Below are positions 13,728-22,269 of a stretch of DNA of 37,988 nt, one piece after another. Position numbers and translations under genes: made by a program. The notes beneath the pieces are model-generated. The model did no database searches, had not been told where the DNA came from, and saw nothing but the letters and a program-made list of their open reading frames with translations. Origin of the DNA: a virus. Each line of letters starts with the position of its first letter. The stretch's first letter is position 1. The stretch is taken from IMG/VR virus record IMGVR_UViG_3300031918_000076, positions 1 through 37,988 of that record. One strand, given 5' to 3'.

Positions 13728-15535
13728 TACTGTACCCCCACTGCGCCAATCATCGGGAGCTGTACGCCCTGCGCGCGAGCACCTCGTACAATCTCTTTCC
13801 ACATATCGAGAGCAATCTCGCGCTTCTCGACGGGCATTCCGGCGTACATACCGACATTGACGTTTAGATTTATCGTAGTATTACCCGAGGCTTTAGGTGT
13901 TCCGGTAGTCTGGTCAACATTGCTCTTCGGGATAACGTACTCTCCCTTGTGTACAACACCAGCAACCTCGTCAACTGCGCCCGCACCAGTATACCCACCA
14001 GATGCATACCCTTTAGCAAGTAGTGCGTTTGCACGCGCTTTCTGCGCACTGTCACCGTTCTTCGATAAATTGAGCAGTGTCGCATGTGTCTGGTTGGCTG
14101 CATCTTGTGCGCCCTTTGCTGATGCTGCAGCATTGTTCATCTCTTCAATGGCACCACGGACCGCATCGATGGCCTTTTTAACAAGGTAGATGTCAGCGAG
14201 AGCCCCAGCAACAGCGATACCACCCATACCAGTTGGTGACATTATCAGTGCTTTCAGCGTAGTCATGCTTGCCATCAGATTTGGTATGGTGATGAGAGTA
14301 AGGGTATTGAAGCCAATAGTAAGCGCATTGAATATGCCATTGAATGCCATGTACCCGGCAAGCACACCAAAGGCAATACCGAAATCTATGATGATTTGGC
14401 GATGGTCTGCGAAGAACTTGATAAGGTCACTTGCTATTGACAGGAGTATCGAGAACGTGTCAATCGTTACCTTGAGCGCAGCAACAAGTATCACGCCGAA
14501 TACCGGCAAAAGAGGTTCGATAATATTGTGCCAAAGGTCACGGAGTGCAGGCATAACTTTGTCAGATATTACAGTCCAGAGCCCCTCAAATGATGGCTTG
14601 AGATATGTCATTACGACACTACCAACGTCACCTACCTTCTTGCCAAACTCTACAAGGTTAGGGATTGCAGTATCGACAAACCATACGAATATAGGCTTGA
14701 TGTCATTCTGCATGAACTCACCGGTCTTCTTAACCCAGTCTTGGAAAGTGTCAGATGCAACGAATTTTCCGAGAGCGTTCATGAATGGTGTCAGGGCGTC
14801 AATAGTGACCTTACCGATAGCTTCTTTCATATTACCGATGACAACATTGAGGTGTGCCATCTTACCCTCAGTAGTTTCTAGGGCCGTCGCCTGGTTTGTC
14901 CTGAGGTTCTTTGCGAGAATATCATTAACTGTATTGACCCTGGTTGTCTCATCGCCAAATTTTATAAGAGCCTTCTGTGTATCAGTAACATGTATACCCA
15001 TACGCTCAAGCACGCCGAAGTTTCCATTGAGAGCCTTTGCCATCATATTGGCCGCGCTGATTGCTCCGTCTGAGCTTGCATTTACACCCGACTGGTTGAC
15101 CGTAAGGTCGGCCATTGACTTTGATAGCTTTTGTACAGATGCATTCGTAAGACCAAAGGTAGAGAGCTGCGCTTGTCCGGCTCGGATAACATCATCATCA
15201 AGAACACCCTTTTGTGACAATTGGTCAGCAAGTTCGCTTGTAGCCTTAAGCTGCTCGCGCGTAGCTTTTGTGACGTCTAGAACGGCATGCTCAAGCTGCT
15301 TGGTGTTTCGCTCTGACTCTTCATATTGCGAAACGCTATCCTTCAGGAATCCGACAGTCTTGTTTATAACAGCAGAGGCACCGGCAAAAATTGCCTGTCC
15401 GGCAGCAACGGCAGTGGTAAGTTTCAGGAATGAGGTATGGCTTTCATCAGATGACGACTTGACTCCCTTCATCGAATTGGTGAAGTCTTTTGTGTCGCCT
15501 TTAATTCTAACGGTTAAATCTCGGATATCAGCCAT
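13727..15535 (-). CDS. Tape measure protein
   Basis: 602 aa. N-terminal DLTVRIKGDTKDFTNSMKGV is typical of tape measures, followed by long helical stretches, hydrophobic segments around 360-440 (VFGVILVAALKVTIDTFSIL, GVLAGYMAFNGIFNALTIGF) and the C-terminal GYASGGYTGAGAVDEVAGVV...KGEYVIPKS cap common to siphovirus tape measures. It sets tail length and takes part in DNA entry. The length predicts a short tail, roughly 90 nm by the usual 1.5 Å per residue rule. Its start overlaps the end of the frameshifted chaperone. Confidence 0.92.
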   Translation of the reverse strand: MADIRDLTVRIKGDTKDFTNSMKGVKSSSDESHTSFLKLTTAVAAGQAIFAGASAVINKTVGFLKDSVSQYEESERNTKQLEHAVLDVTKATREQLKATSELADQLSQKGVLDDDVIRAGQAQLSTFGLTNASVQKLSKSMADLTVNQSGVNASSDGAISAANMMAKALNGNFGVLERMGIHVTDTQKALIKFGDETTRVNTVNDILAKNLRTNQATALETTEGKMAHLNVVIGNMKEAIGKVTIDALTPFMNALGKFVASDTFQDWVKKTGEFMQNDIKPIFVWFVDTAIPNLVEFGKKVGDVGSVVMTYLKPSFEGLWTVISDKVMPALRDLWHNIIEPLLPVFGVILVAALKVTIDTFSILLSIASDLIKFFADHRQIIIDFGIAFGVLAGYMAFNGIFNALTIGFNTLTLITIPNLMASMTTLKALIMSPTGMGGIAVAGALADIYLVKKAIDAVRGAIEEMNNAAASAKGAQDAANQTHATLLNLSKNGDSAQKARANALLAKGYASGGYTGAGAVDEVAGVVHKGEYVIPKSNVDQTTGTPKASGNTTINLNVNVGMYAGMPVEKREIALDMWKEIVRGARAQGVQLPMIGAVGVQ

Positions 15536-16045
15536 TTGTTTGCGCTCTTATTCTTTCCATCTGCTTCTTTTGATTCATGATGTGTATGAACCTCGTCACC
15601 TTGATAAGCGGTTGTTTGTACAATTCCGTTATCGTCCAGCCGAAAGTTTGGCAAAGTTCATACTCGACAAGCTCAATTGGCGCACCTTCTCCCGAACCGT
15701 TAAGGGCAGAGATGAGGCTGCTTACAAAGTTTTTTTTTGCTCGTCACTTTCGACAAGGCTACCAGCCGCCTCAAGAATCATGACTGCATCGGCTTGCGCC
15801 AACTTGTCAATGTTCTCAGGTGTAACCGGTAGCACATTTCCATCTTCATCATCAAGATTCCAGTTCTTGATGACTGTTTGCAGGAACACATCGGCGCGAG
15901 CGGCAAAGTCTATGTTCCCGTCTTGGCTTACATTCGCAAAGGCCTTAATATCCCCATATTTGAGGTCGGCAATCACTTCAATCCAATATTTTTTATCGCT
16001 CAGGAGAGTGATTTTTTTCAGTTCTTGTGCCTTGAAGTAACTCAT
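15528..16045 (-). CDS. Tail assembly chaperone, -1 frameshift long form (GT-like)
   Basis: Slipping -1 on the A-run at 15737-15731 fuses the 107-aa frame to a second open frame ending at 15528: about 172 aa. The extension reads ...QKKNFVSSLISALNGSGEG... and has the signature YELCQTFGWTITELYKQPL and FIHIMNQKKQMERIRAQ of the T part in lambda-type GT chaperones. It has no start of its own and ends 8 nt inside the tape measure gene, exactly the usual arrangement. The long form is made at a low ratio and recruits the major tail protein to the tape measure. Confidence 0.85.
15722..16045 (-). CDS. Tail assembly chaperone, short form (G-like)
   Basis: 107 aa, MSYFKAQELKKITLLSDKKY..., between major tail protein and tape measure. 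Contains KNWNLDDEDGNVLPVTPENI and EAAGSLVESDEQKK, typical of phage G-type chaperones with conserved 'linking the tail tube domain to degradation-prone end' character only by position. In-frame translation stops at TAA 15724-15722 right after the slippery run. AAAGGT precedes ATG 16045. Confidence 0.8.
   Translation of the reverse strand: MSYFKAQELKKITLLSDKKYWIEVIADLKYGDIKAFANVSQDGNIDFAARADVFLQTVIKNWNLDDEDGNVLPVTPENIDKLAQADAVMILEAAGSLVESDEQKKTL
15731..15737 (-). promoter_or_regulatory. -1 ribosomal slippery site
   Basis: Nine A residues (15738-15730) give the frame-0 codons CAA AAA AAA ACT. The heptamer A AAA AAA allows tandem -1 slippage. The zero-frame stop follows within 3 codons and the -1 frame stays open for 67 codons with a conserved chaperone extension. 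Confidence 0.85.
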
Positions 16046-16062
16046 CTGTATGACCTTTCGTA

Positions 16063-17028
16063 TTAGATGTAGAGGGTCTTATTGTTCTGTATTTCCATAT
16101 CGAACGTCTTCGAGTTGACGTTATCCCATTCGGCGGATAGTTTGACCTTCTCGGCATAGAAGCTATCAAGGCCCGTTTCAAGTTCGAATGTTTCGACGGA
16201 TGTCTGGTAGAAGTTACACTTCACGAACTCAAAGAACCCACCACCTATACCATTTCCGATGAATTGTAGGCTTGCTGCCTGCTTCGACTGGTTGTAGTAG
16301 GCATCACGGTCAGTAGTATTCTCAAAGTAGAGCTGGAAATCTGCCCCAACTGAGAAGCCCTTGTTATTGACCGAGCGTGGGTTGCTAGAGCCATGTGCAT
16401 GAACGACTTCTGCATTGTTACTGATAGTGACCTTCATGTCATGTGTCTTGAGGTTTGTGGCAGCTTGAGCGACGGCTACAGTAGAACCAAAGGCGAACTG
16501 CGCATTGCGGAAGCTGAAGACATTGCCAGATGCAGTCGTATTCGTACCAGAGGTAGTAGTCTGCGGGAATGCTCCCTTGAGGCCTACAGTGTAGCTTGAA
16601 AGGTCTGTTCCTACGGCAATTTCTAGCTGGTCAACGGCAACATCGTAGTAGTTCTGTCTGTCAACGACACGATCGTTCGTAATGGTAAGCAACTGCGGAG
16701 CATTGCTATCGTTCCTGGTGATGGTGTGCTTGTAGACTCCAGAGCCTTGTGTTGCGGTATTCACAGTACCAAGAGCGGCAACAGCGAAGTAGCCAAAGAG
16801 TTTGCTATCGATGATACCACCGATGCTTCCCTCTGAGTACGCCTTGCCCGGCACGCTTGAGAATGTTGAGTCACGATAACCTGTAGCATGCTGAACTTTG
16901 AGCTGCTCTTGCACTCCGTGAAGTGTGTTTGAGTCAAACGGAACATAGTCAGCAATTGCGGCGGGAACTTGTGCGGCACTCTGAAGGCCAACACCGATGA
17001 AACCCTGACGACCAATGTTTAATGTCAT
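16063..17028 (-). CDS. Major tail tube protein
   Basis: 321 aa from ATG 17028 (MTLNIGRQGFIGVGLQSAAQ), preferred to an upstream in-frame ATG at 17058 because the purine-rich AGGAAGG lies between them. Beta-rich with GSIGGIIDSKLFGYFAVAAL and a C-terminal SVETFELETGLDSFYAEKVK. Size and place upstream of the G/GT chaperone identify the tail tube subunit. Its upstream gap contains the divergent promoter of the plus-strand moron. Confidence 0.82.
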   Translation of the reverse strand: MTLNIGRQGFIGVGLQSAAQVPAAIADYVPFDSNTLHGVQEQLKVQHATGYRDSTFSSVPGKAYSEGSIGGIIDSKLFGYFAVAALGTVNTATQGSGVYKHTITRNDSNAPQLLTITNDRVVDRQNYYDVAVDQLEIAVGTDLSSYTVGLKGAFPQTTTSGTNTTASGNVFSFRNAQFAFGSTVAVAQAATNLKTHDMKVTISNNAEVVHAHGSSNPRSVNNKGFSVGADFQLYFENTTDRDAYYNQSKQAASLQFIGNGIGGGFFEFVKCNFYQTSVETFELETGLDSFYAEKVKLSAEWDNVNSKTFDMEIQNNKTLYI

Positions 17029-17090
17029 AATATAATAATCCTTCCTCTCTATTCTCATAGTAGAGCGGAATGGGTTTTCTTATTACTGCA

Positions 17091-17120
17091 TTGATATATC
17101 TTTGGAACGGTGTATATAAT
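17091..17120 (+). promoter_or_regulatory. Promoter of plus-strand moron
   Basis: TTGATA (17091-17096), 18-bp spacer, TATAAT (17115-17120) on the plus strand, 26 bp before the gene start. It fires against the late operon, so it can act when late genes are silent. Confidence 0.85.
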
Positions 17121-17145
17121 GACTGCATTAAATAAGGAGGTCATT

Positions 17146-17568
17146 GTGGCCGTATCGAAAAGAAACGTAATCGCTTCAGGGGTGCTTGCAGCAGCCGTGA
17201 TTGCCTTTGTGGCATATGTAGTGGTAAGCAATAGACAATTGAATCAGTACACTTCACCAACGTCATCATCTGTAAGTACTACGCCTATTCAGGAGAGCAA
17301 GGACACTATCACCATTAAAAACACCTCTGTTAGCGATAAGGGGTATGGCATTACTGAGGTTGTCGGAGAAGCGACCAATAACAGCAGCACCAAACACTCT
17401 GCTACTCTAAAGGCAACATTCTATAGTGCTGATGGAAAGATAATCGGAACCGCGTCAGGGGTAGTGAATGATATCTCACCAAATGACACGAAGACATTCA
17501 ATCTAATGACAACTGATAGTATTGCTGGATATTCCAGCTTCAAGGTTCAGATTGATTCTCTAATATAA
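17146..17568 (+). CDS. Membrane-anchored FxLYD-like surface protein (moron)
   Basis: 140 aa. GTG 17146 follows a perfect AAGGAGGT at 4 nt; earlier in-frame starts lie inside the promoter. N-terminal membrane anchor (NVIASGVLAAAVIAFVAYVV), a Ser/Thr/Gln linker, then an extracytoplasmic beta domain: YGITEVVGEATNNSS, ATLKATFYSADGKIIGTASG, VNDISPNDTKTFNL, like the FxLYD/DUF3426-type domain of bacterial envelope proteins. It is the only plus-strand gene, sits between two tail genes and has its own promoter, the classic moron layout. Expression in the lysogen and a role such as superinfection exclusion or surface modification are inferences. Confidence 0.8.
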   Translation: MAVSKRNVIASGVLAAAVIAFVAYVVVSNRQLNQYTSPTSSSVSTTPIQESKDTITIKNTSVSDKGYGITEVVGEATNNSSTKHSATLKATFYSADGKIIGTASGVVNDISPNDTKTFNLMTTDSIAGYSSFKVQIDSLI

Positions 17569-17985
17569 CTACTGAGCTACTTCGCCGAATAGAGTGATTT
17601 CACAAGACCGTACATCTGCATCTGGTGCTTGCAGGTAGCCCCACTTGGACTTAACGGGCTTCATATATACGACTGTATTGCCGAGGGTAGTGTTTGCCGG
17701 GTCATCAAAGAGTGATAGTATCTGGTCCACCAGGGCGCGCATAATCTGCTCGGCTCCCTGTGGTTTGGCTTCAATTCGTTCCTGATACACCTTTATGGTA
17801 AATACAAAGTCGCGACGCACGCGCATGGTGTCGAGGAACTCAGCTTCACCATCGCTCGGGGTGACGGTAATGGCCGGATATCCGGTTGGTTTCGTCTCCT
17901 CATAGTCATACACAACCTTTGCTTTGGTTGCGCTCTGCAGCAGCGAAACAATCCCTGCCTCTATATCGTCATAGTAATGTGCCAT
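17569..17985 (-). CDS. Tail terminator-like protein
   Basis: 138 aa. DDIEAGIVSLLQSATKAKVV, YPAITVTPSDGEAEFLD, FVFTIKVYQER and the final SCEITLFGEVAQ follow the pattern of gpU-like tail completion proteins. It lies after the gp10-like gene and before the tube protein, interrupted only by the plus-strand moron with which it is convergent (stops adjacent at 17568/17569). Confidence 0.65.
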   Translation of the reverse strand: MAHYYDDIEAGIVSLLQSATKAKVVYDYEETKPTGYPAITVTPSDGEAEFLDTMRVRRDFVFTIKVYQERIEAKPQGAEQIMRALVDQILSLFDDPANTTLGNTVVYMKPVKSKWGYLQAPDADVRSCEITLFGEVAQ

Positions 17986-17986
17986 C

Positions 17987-18454
17987 TTAGAACCCCTTTC
18001 CCGCGAGTCCGCTCGCTAATCGTTCAATAACTTTCTGAAACTGTGCATTTATGTATTCGACACTCTTCTCGATACCTGGTTTAAAGAATGGACGCGCCTT
18101 CATACCCTTCGTACTCCTCGCGAATACCATCGAGCCACCAGAACCCCATGCAAGAGCCTTGGCCTTCTTCGGGGTAATCCGCGAGCCTGTCGGACCGTAT
18201 ATACCGGTTCCCTCTTCAAGCCATATGCCATATTTCTCATTTACTTGTACTTGTCCTTCTGGATAATCAACCTGAGTAAGGATTGAGCGTTGCAGCGTAC
18301 CTGTTTTATGTGGCGCGAGAGCGCGCGCCTCTGACTGAATCTTATTCACTGAGTTGACAAGCGCAGCCTTCATGAGCCGCTCAGAATTAGGGCCCGCCTC
18401 ATTCACGTCAGCAACGAGCTGATTAAAGCCCTCTACTTCGACAGCGAGGCTCAT
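17987..18454 (-). CDS. HK97 gp10-like neck/tail-joining protein
   Basis: 155 aa. VEVEGFNQLVADVNEAG..., a helix with NSVNKIQSEARALAPHKTGT, LQRSILTQVDYPEGQVQVNE and FARSTKGMKARPFFKPGIEK are the standard features of the HK97 gp10 family. Very strong AAGGAGGGG before ATG 18454, overlapping the upstream stop. Confidence 0.82.
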   Translation of the reverse strand: MSLAVEVEGFNQLVADVNEAGPNSERLMKAALVNSVNKIQSEARALAPHKTGTLQRSILTQVDYPEGQVQVNEKYGIWLEEGTGIYGPTGSRITPKKAKALAWGSGGSMVFARSTKGMKARPFFKPGIEKSVEYINAQFQKVIERLASGLAGKGF

Positions 18455-18789
18455 CGCCCCTCCTTGATAAGTACGACTTCATTGTGCATGCCAATGCCGT
18501 AGCCGTAGTTCTCACGTCCTTTTACCGTGTAAGTGTCATTGGTACCGCTTACTGTGACTCTCATGCCCTCAGCAAGCCCTGATGCGCTCGTAAAGGCTTT
18601 GAACGTCTTGAATATCTCACCCTCAGATAGTGCGGTCAGCTCGGGCGACGCAGGCTGTATGTTGATACGGATTGCAGCGGATCGTTGTCCGCCAAACCAA
18701 AACCCGCTATAGGTAAGGTACGTTTCTTTGTTCGTACCACTGCCATCGGATGTCACCTTGCTTACGAATGCAACTTTATCCTCAAGCAT
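18451..18789 (-). CDS. Head closure-like protein
   Basis: 112 aa from ATG 18789 (MLEDKVAFVSKVTSDGSG); a GTG three codons upstream is also possible. Beta-barrel-like with AIRINIQPASPELTALSEG and MRVTVSGTNDTYTVKGREN, as in SPP1 gp16/head-tail adaptor proteins. Position between the connector and gp10-like genes supports it. Confidence 0.6.
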   Translation of the reverse strand: MLEDKVAFVSKVTSDGSGTNKETYLTYSGFWFGGQRSAAIRINIQPASPELTALSEGEIFKTFKAFTSASGLAEGMRVTVSGTNDTYTVKGRENYGYGIGMHNEVVLIKEGR

Positions 18790-18791
18790 GG

Positions 18792-19457
18792 CTACCACAT
18801 CCCGACTTTGTTATACCCGCCCTGGTTAAGCATATATTTCGCTTGCATCAACATCGGAGAGTCACCATTTCGGTTGCTCTTGCCGAAGTTAATCGACAGT
18901 GAACCCTGAGTGAAACTCTGTGCGCCGGCGCGGTTAATCTTGCGCATCACAATGTCTTGTACCCATAGGATGCAGATGTCCTTGAGGTCTTGCGGTATTG
19001 TCTGCCATCCGGCGGTATAGCTTACCTCAGCCCATAGCTGCGCAGCTTGCAGTGTCATCATCTGAGAGTTACCTCCTGCGAGATAGGTTCCTGTCAGGTA
19101 TAGATAGCTGTTTGGGATATGAATGCGGTCGCCAGGGTCAGGAATATCATATAGAGGATTTCCGGCAGAATCCGTGAGGGTGAGATTTGTAGAAAAGCCA
19201 CCCCTCTTGAGGCGGACTGACTGCACGCTCACGACCGGGCGCACACGGGGATTGATAACTAGCTCACCCTTGTTCGTGATTCTGGCGCGGTCTTTGTCTG
19301 TGTATGTGCCAAAAACGAAATCTTTGACACTACAAAATTGGGTAATCTCAGCAGTAGCCTGTGAGATGATGCCGGATATCGTGGTAGAGGTGTAAGCCGA
19401 CGTATCAAGGTCAGGTGCGAAATCTGCGAGGTCTTGGGCTGTGATTAAGTTCGTCAT
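18792..19457 (-). CDS. Head-tail connector protein (gp6-like)
   Basis: 221 aa. ATG 19457 (MTNLITAQDLADFAPDLDTS) follows AAGGAAAGG and is preferred to an upstream frame extension. ISGIISQATAEITQFCSVKD and DLKDICILWVQDIVMRKINR match the helical gp6/SPP1 gp15 connector fold. It follows the capsid gene as usual. Confidence 0.75.
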   Translation of the reverse strand: MTNLITAQDLADFAPDLDTSAYTSTTISGIISQATAEITQFCSVKDFVFGTYTDKDRARITNKGELVINPRVRPVVSVQSVRLKRGGFSTNLTLTDSAGNPLYDIPDPGDRIHIPNSYLYLTGTYLAGGNSQMMTLQAAQLWAEVSYTAGWQTIPQDLKDICILWVQDIVMRKINRAGAQSFTQGSLSINFGKSNRNGDSPMLMQAKYMLNQGGYNKVGMW

Positions 19458-19529
19458 GGCTTTCCTTTCCTTAGTAATCAGGCGCGGGGGCAAGTGTATG
19501 CCCCCAGCGTCCGACTGCTAATCTTCCGA

Positions 19530-20513
19530 TTAGGTTAGGCTGAGACCACCGACCTTCATTTGGAAGTTCTCGGCAATCACCTTCAGGACCGTAGTCTCGT
19601 AGACACGAGATACGACTGAGTGGTTTGCAGTTGGAACGTCGTAGACGCTCAACGATTCGAGGTCTTCCATGCAGAGCCAGTTTTCACCGGTCACATGCGT
19701 AACGGTCAGGAGGTAACCGAATGAGCCAGTGTAGCGGCTCGCGAACGTGTCAATGAGGTTACCAGTGACAGGGTTCACAATCTTTGCGAGGTGAACACCA
19801 CCAACTGCGGCACCTTGTGCATCAACAGTAATACGCTGAATAGAGCCAGTACCTTGGAGGTCATCGGCGAGAGCTTGCTGTTGGCGAGCACTTGCAATCC
19901 AGTGTGTAGGAGCTTCTGCGCCCTGTCCGTAGACTGTTCGTGAATAGACACCGATACCGGAAGCGGTCACATAGCCAGCAGTACCAGAGTTAGTGGTAAA
20001 GCTCTTGGCAAATCCATCAAACTCGGTCGCAGTGACAGCGGTGTCACCGTTGAGGATGATGTCTTCCTCACCAAGAATGACTTCCGTCGCCTTGATGAGC
20101 TCTTCATGTGCGCGAATATCTTCGAGGCTTCCACCGCGATTGCTCGCGATAGCCTGACGACCGATTTCCACGTCGCGACCAATGTTCTTGTAAGCAGCGG
20201 TTGCAAGCGTGTAGCTCTGCGTTGTCTGGTTTGGCTGACCTGCGTCTGCGAATCCAAGACGAACACCGGTACCACCGGCTTGTGGATCGAGGCGACTAGT
20301 AAGCTTGCGCCATGTAGCGACCTGTCCTGAACCTTGAGTACGAGGCAAAATGTTTCGTACCGGGGCCACCATAGGCACAACGTGCTTGATGGTAGGGTCA
20401 AGGTTTTCTGGTGAGTAAATACTACGAGATGGGGGGCTCATAGTGTAGGTTGTGTTCGTGACTGCTTTCGCAATGCGCGAATCAACCTCTGCGAGTACTT
20501 GTTCTGCGTCCAT
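19530..20513 (-). CDS. Major capsid protein (HK97 fold)
   Basis: 327 aa. KHVVPMVAPVRNILPRTQGS, the strand-rich YTLATAAYKNIGRDVEIGRQ, a spine-helix region EELIKATEVILGEEDIILNG and the C-terminal SVVSRVYETTVLKVIAENFQ are typical of HK97-fold capsid subunits. It lies after the protease-scaffold gene. No delta domain precedes it, consistent with a separate scaffold. GAAGGA precedes ATG 20513. Confidence 0.88.
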   Translation of the reverse strand: MDAEQVLAEVDSRIAKAVTNTTYTMSPPSRSIYSPENLDPTIKHVVPMVAPVRNILPRTQGSGQVATWRKLTSRLDPQAGGTGVRLGFADAGQPNQTTQSYTLATAAYKNIGRDVEIGRQAIASNRGGSLEDIRAHEELIKATEVILGEEDIILNGDTAVTATEFDGFAKSFTTNSGTAGYVTASGIGVYSRTVYGQGAEAPTHWIASARQQQALADDLQGTGSIQRITVDAQGAAVGGVHLAKIVNPVTGNLIDTFASRYTGSFGYLLTVTHVTGENWLCMEDLESLSVYDVPTANHSVVSRVYETTVLKVIAENFQMKVGGLSLT

Positions 20514-20546
20514 AATTGAAATTCCTTCGTATGGGTTTAATTGCTA

Positions 20547-22223
20547 TTAGGAAAGTTTTGCGCCCGATGCCTGAGCTTTACGAAGCTGTGTTGCAAGCTC
20601 CATTCTCTCGGCGGGAGTGCCTTCGTTGGGATTAGCGACAAGCTCATCTCTGCGCTTTAGCAAGGCGGCAACGTCCACCTCTTCACCGGTTCGCTTCTCA
20701 GCACCCTTTTCGATTTCTACAAAGCTAGCAACTGCCTTTGGTGACGCTGGTTGATTCTCGAATTTTGTCATCCGGTCTTCTAGTGAAGTGATTGACTTCT
20801 CTACTTTACCGGCAAATTCACCAAGCACCTTGGTTAGTTCTGCCTTATTAGAATCTCCAAGCTTGCTAAACAAGCCATCAGTAAACTTCTTCAAGTCGCC
20901 AATGGTGACGGACTTCTCGGCATCTTCGGCAGGTGCGTCATCCTTCTTGGCTTCATCAGTCTTCGGCTCTTCAACCTTGACTTCTTTTTTGGGGGCATCC
21001 GCAGGCTTCTCAACCTTTGGCTCTTCGACAACAGCAACTTCATCGGCCTTGACTGCAGGCGCAACGACTTCATTGCCTTCGGCATCTTCAACGACCGCAC
21101 CGGCGACTTCTACGCCAGCATCAGCGGCTCGCTCTTCAGTATCATTGACTGGTCGGCCGTTCTCTTCAGCAGTAGTGACAACTTCGGCTTTGTCGTTGCG
21201 CTCTTCACCACCGGCAGGAGCCGTTGATTTCGTCATGTCAGCAACCTTTGACTTTGCGAGGTCGATGTTCTTCTGTGCAAGTTCAACTGCAACGGTAAGC
21301 TCTGCCGTAGGCTCTGATAGCTCTTTGACGACGGCTTGCTTGATTGTGTCGAGAGCAGATTTCAGCTCTGCAACATCGTCACCCTCATAAGACTCATTGT
21401 TAATGTAGTAACTTAGCTCAATAGCCAAATCAAGCAGCCACGCTGCATCATACATACTCTTTTTCATTTCAGATTCCTTCCCTCGTTTAATTGGCTTTGG
21501 TAATGCTGCAGGCTTGATTGGTGCTGGCCCATTTATAACAGGGGTAACTACTACGCCCTTATCATTCTTAGGCTCCTCATCCAAGACTGCGATACCGGCT
21601 TTTTCCATCTTATGTGTCTTCATACTCTCATCGTATAACGATTGGGCTTTTTCTATTGGTAGCATGAACTGCATATGCCAGGCGGGGAGTCTGATTCCCT
21701 TGCTCATCTCTGCTTCAGTAGCTTCGTGCTCGATACGCTGTAGACCGCCATTTTGGCTTTTAACCATGACGAACATCGCTTCAGGATTGGCAGGGTTATC
21801 GACGAGTGACGTTTCTGAAAGATCGTAGTCCATAATACGGGTGACGTTGACGTCTTTCCCGTTCTTTTTGGCAACTTCTTTGGTAACTTTATTGACGTTG
21901 CCACCGATGCTGAAACCGTTCAAGATACCCTCTTTGACTTTCGTCCATGCATTTTCGCCATCAGTGCTCTCACTGATTTTCGCCCCAATGAGGACTTGCT
22001 TGTTCTCGTCATCGAACTGAATATCTATAGCCTTGCCAACTGCGACAGGCTGATGCATCTCTCGGATATTGCCGAGCCATCGGCTGAACGCCGATTTGCT
22101 GGCTTCGTAATCGACAATATCACCCTGAGAATCTACTGCCTCAGTGGTGGCAACGCCCCAAACAACACGCTCTTCTTCGTCAATCTTGCTGATAGGTATG
22201 TGAAAATTAAATATCTTGCTCAT
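20547..22223 (-). CDS. XkdF-type prohead protease fused to scaffold
   Basis: 558 aa. Residues 1-165 are a protease-like domain: VVWGVATTEAVDSQGDIVDY, WLGNIREMHQPVAVG (likely catalytic His), GILNGFSIGG (likely nucleophile Ser) and DLSETSLVDNPANPEAMF. After about 300 comes a low-complexity Ala/Glu/Lys/Pro/Val stretch (DAPKKEVKVEEPKTDEAKKD) and then helices (DGLFSKLGDSNKAELTKVLG) typical of scaffold. Fused protease and scaffold suggests self-cleavage during capsid maturation. Confidence 0.8.
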   Translation of the reverse strand: MSKIFNFHIPISKIDEEERVVWGVATTEAVDSQGDIVDYEASKSAFSRWLGNIREMHQPVAVGKAIDIQFDDENKQVLIGAKISESTDGENAWTKVKEGILNGFSIGGNVNKVTKEVAKKNGKDVNVTRIMDYDLSETSLVDNPANPEAMFVMVKSQNGGLQRIEHEATEAEMSKGIRLPAWHMQFMLPIEKAQSLYDESMKTHKMEKAGIAVLDEEPKNDKGVVVTPVINGPAPIKPAALPKPIKRGKESEMKKSMYDAAWLLDLAIELSYYINNESYEGDDVAELKSALDTIKQAVVKELSEPTAELTVAVELAQKNIDLAKSKVADMTKSTAPAGGEERNDKAEVVTTAEENGRPVNDTEERAADAGVEVAGAVVEDAEGNEVVAPAVKADEVAVVEEPKVEKPADAPKKEVKVEEPKTDEAKKDDAPAEDAEKSVTIGDLKKFTDGLFSKLGDSNKAELTKVLGEFAGKVEKSITSLEDRMTKFENQPASPKAVASFVEIEKGAEKRTGEEVDVAALLKRRDELVANPNEGTPAERMELATQLRKAQASGAKLS

Positions 22224-22269
22224 AGTCTTCCTCTACTCTCATTGTATTGAGGATAGGGAAAACTTATTA

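Noticed and set aside
14190-16040. 616-codon open frame on the plus strand opposite the tape measure and chaperone genes
   Set aside because: Its translation is Ser/Arg/Ile-rich low-quality sequence without motifs. The opposite strand encodes well-recognised tail proteins in the same place. A long antisense frame is a codon-bias shadow.
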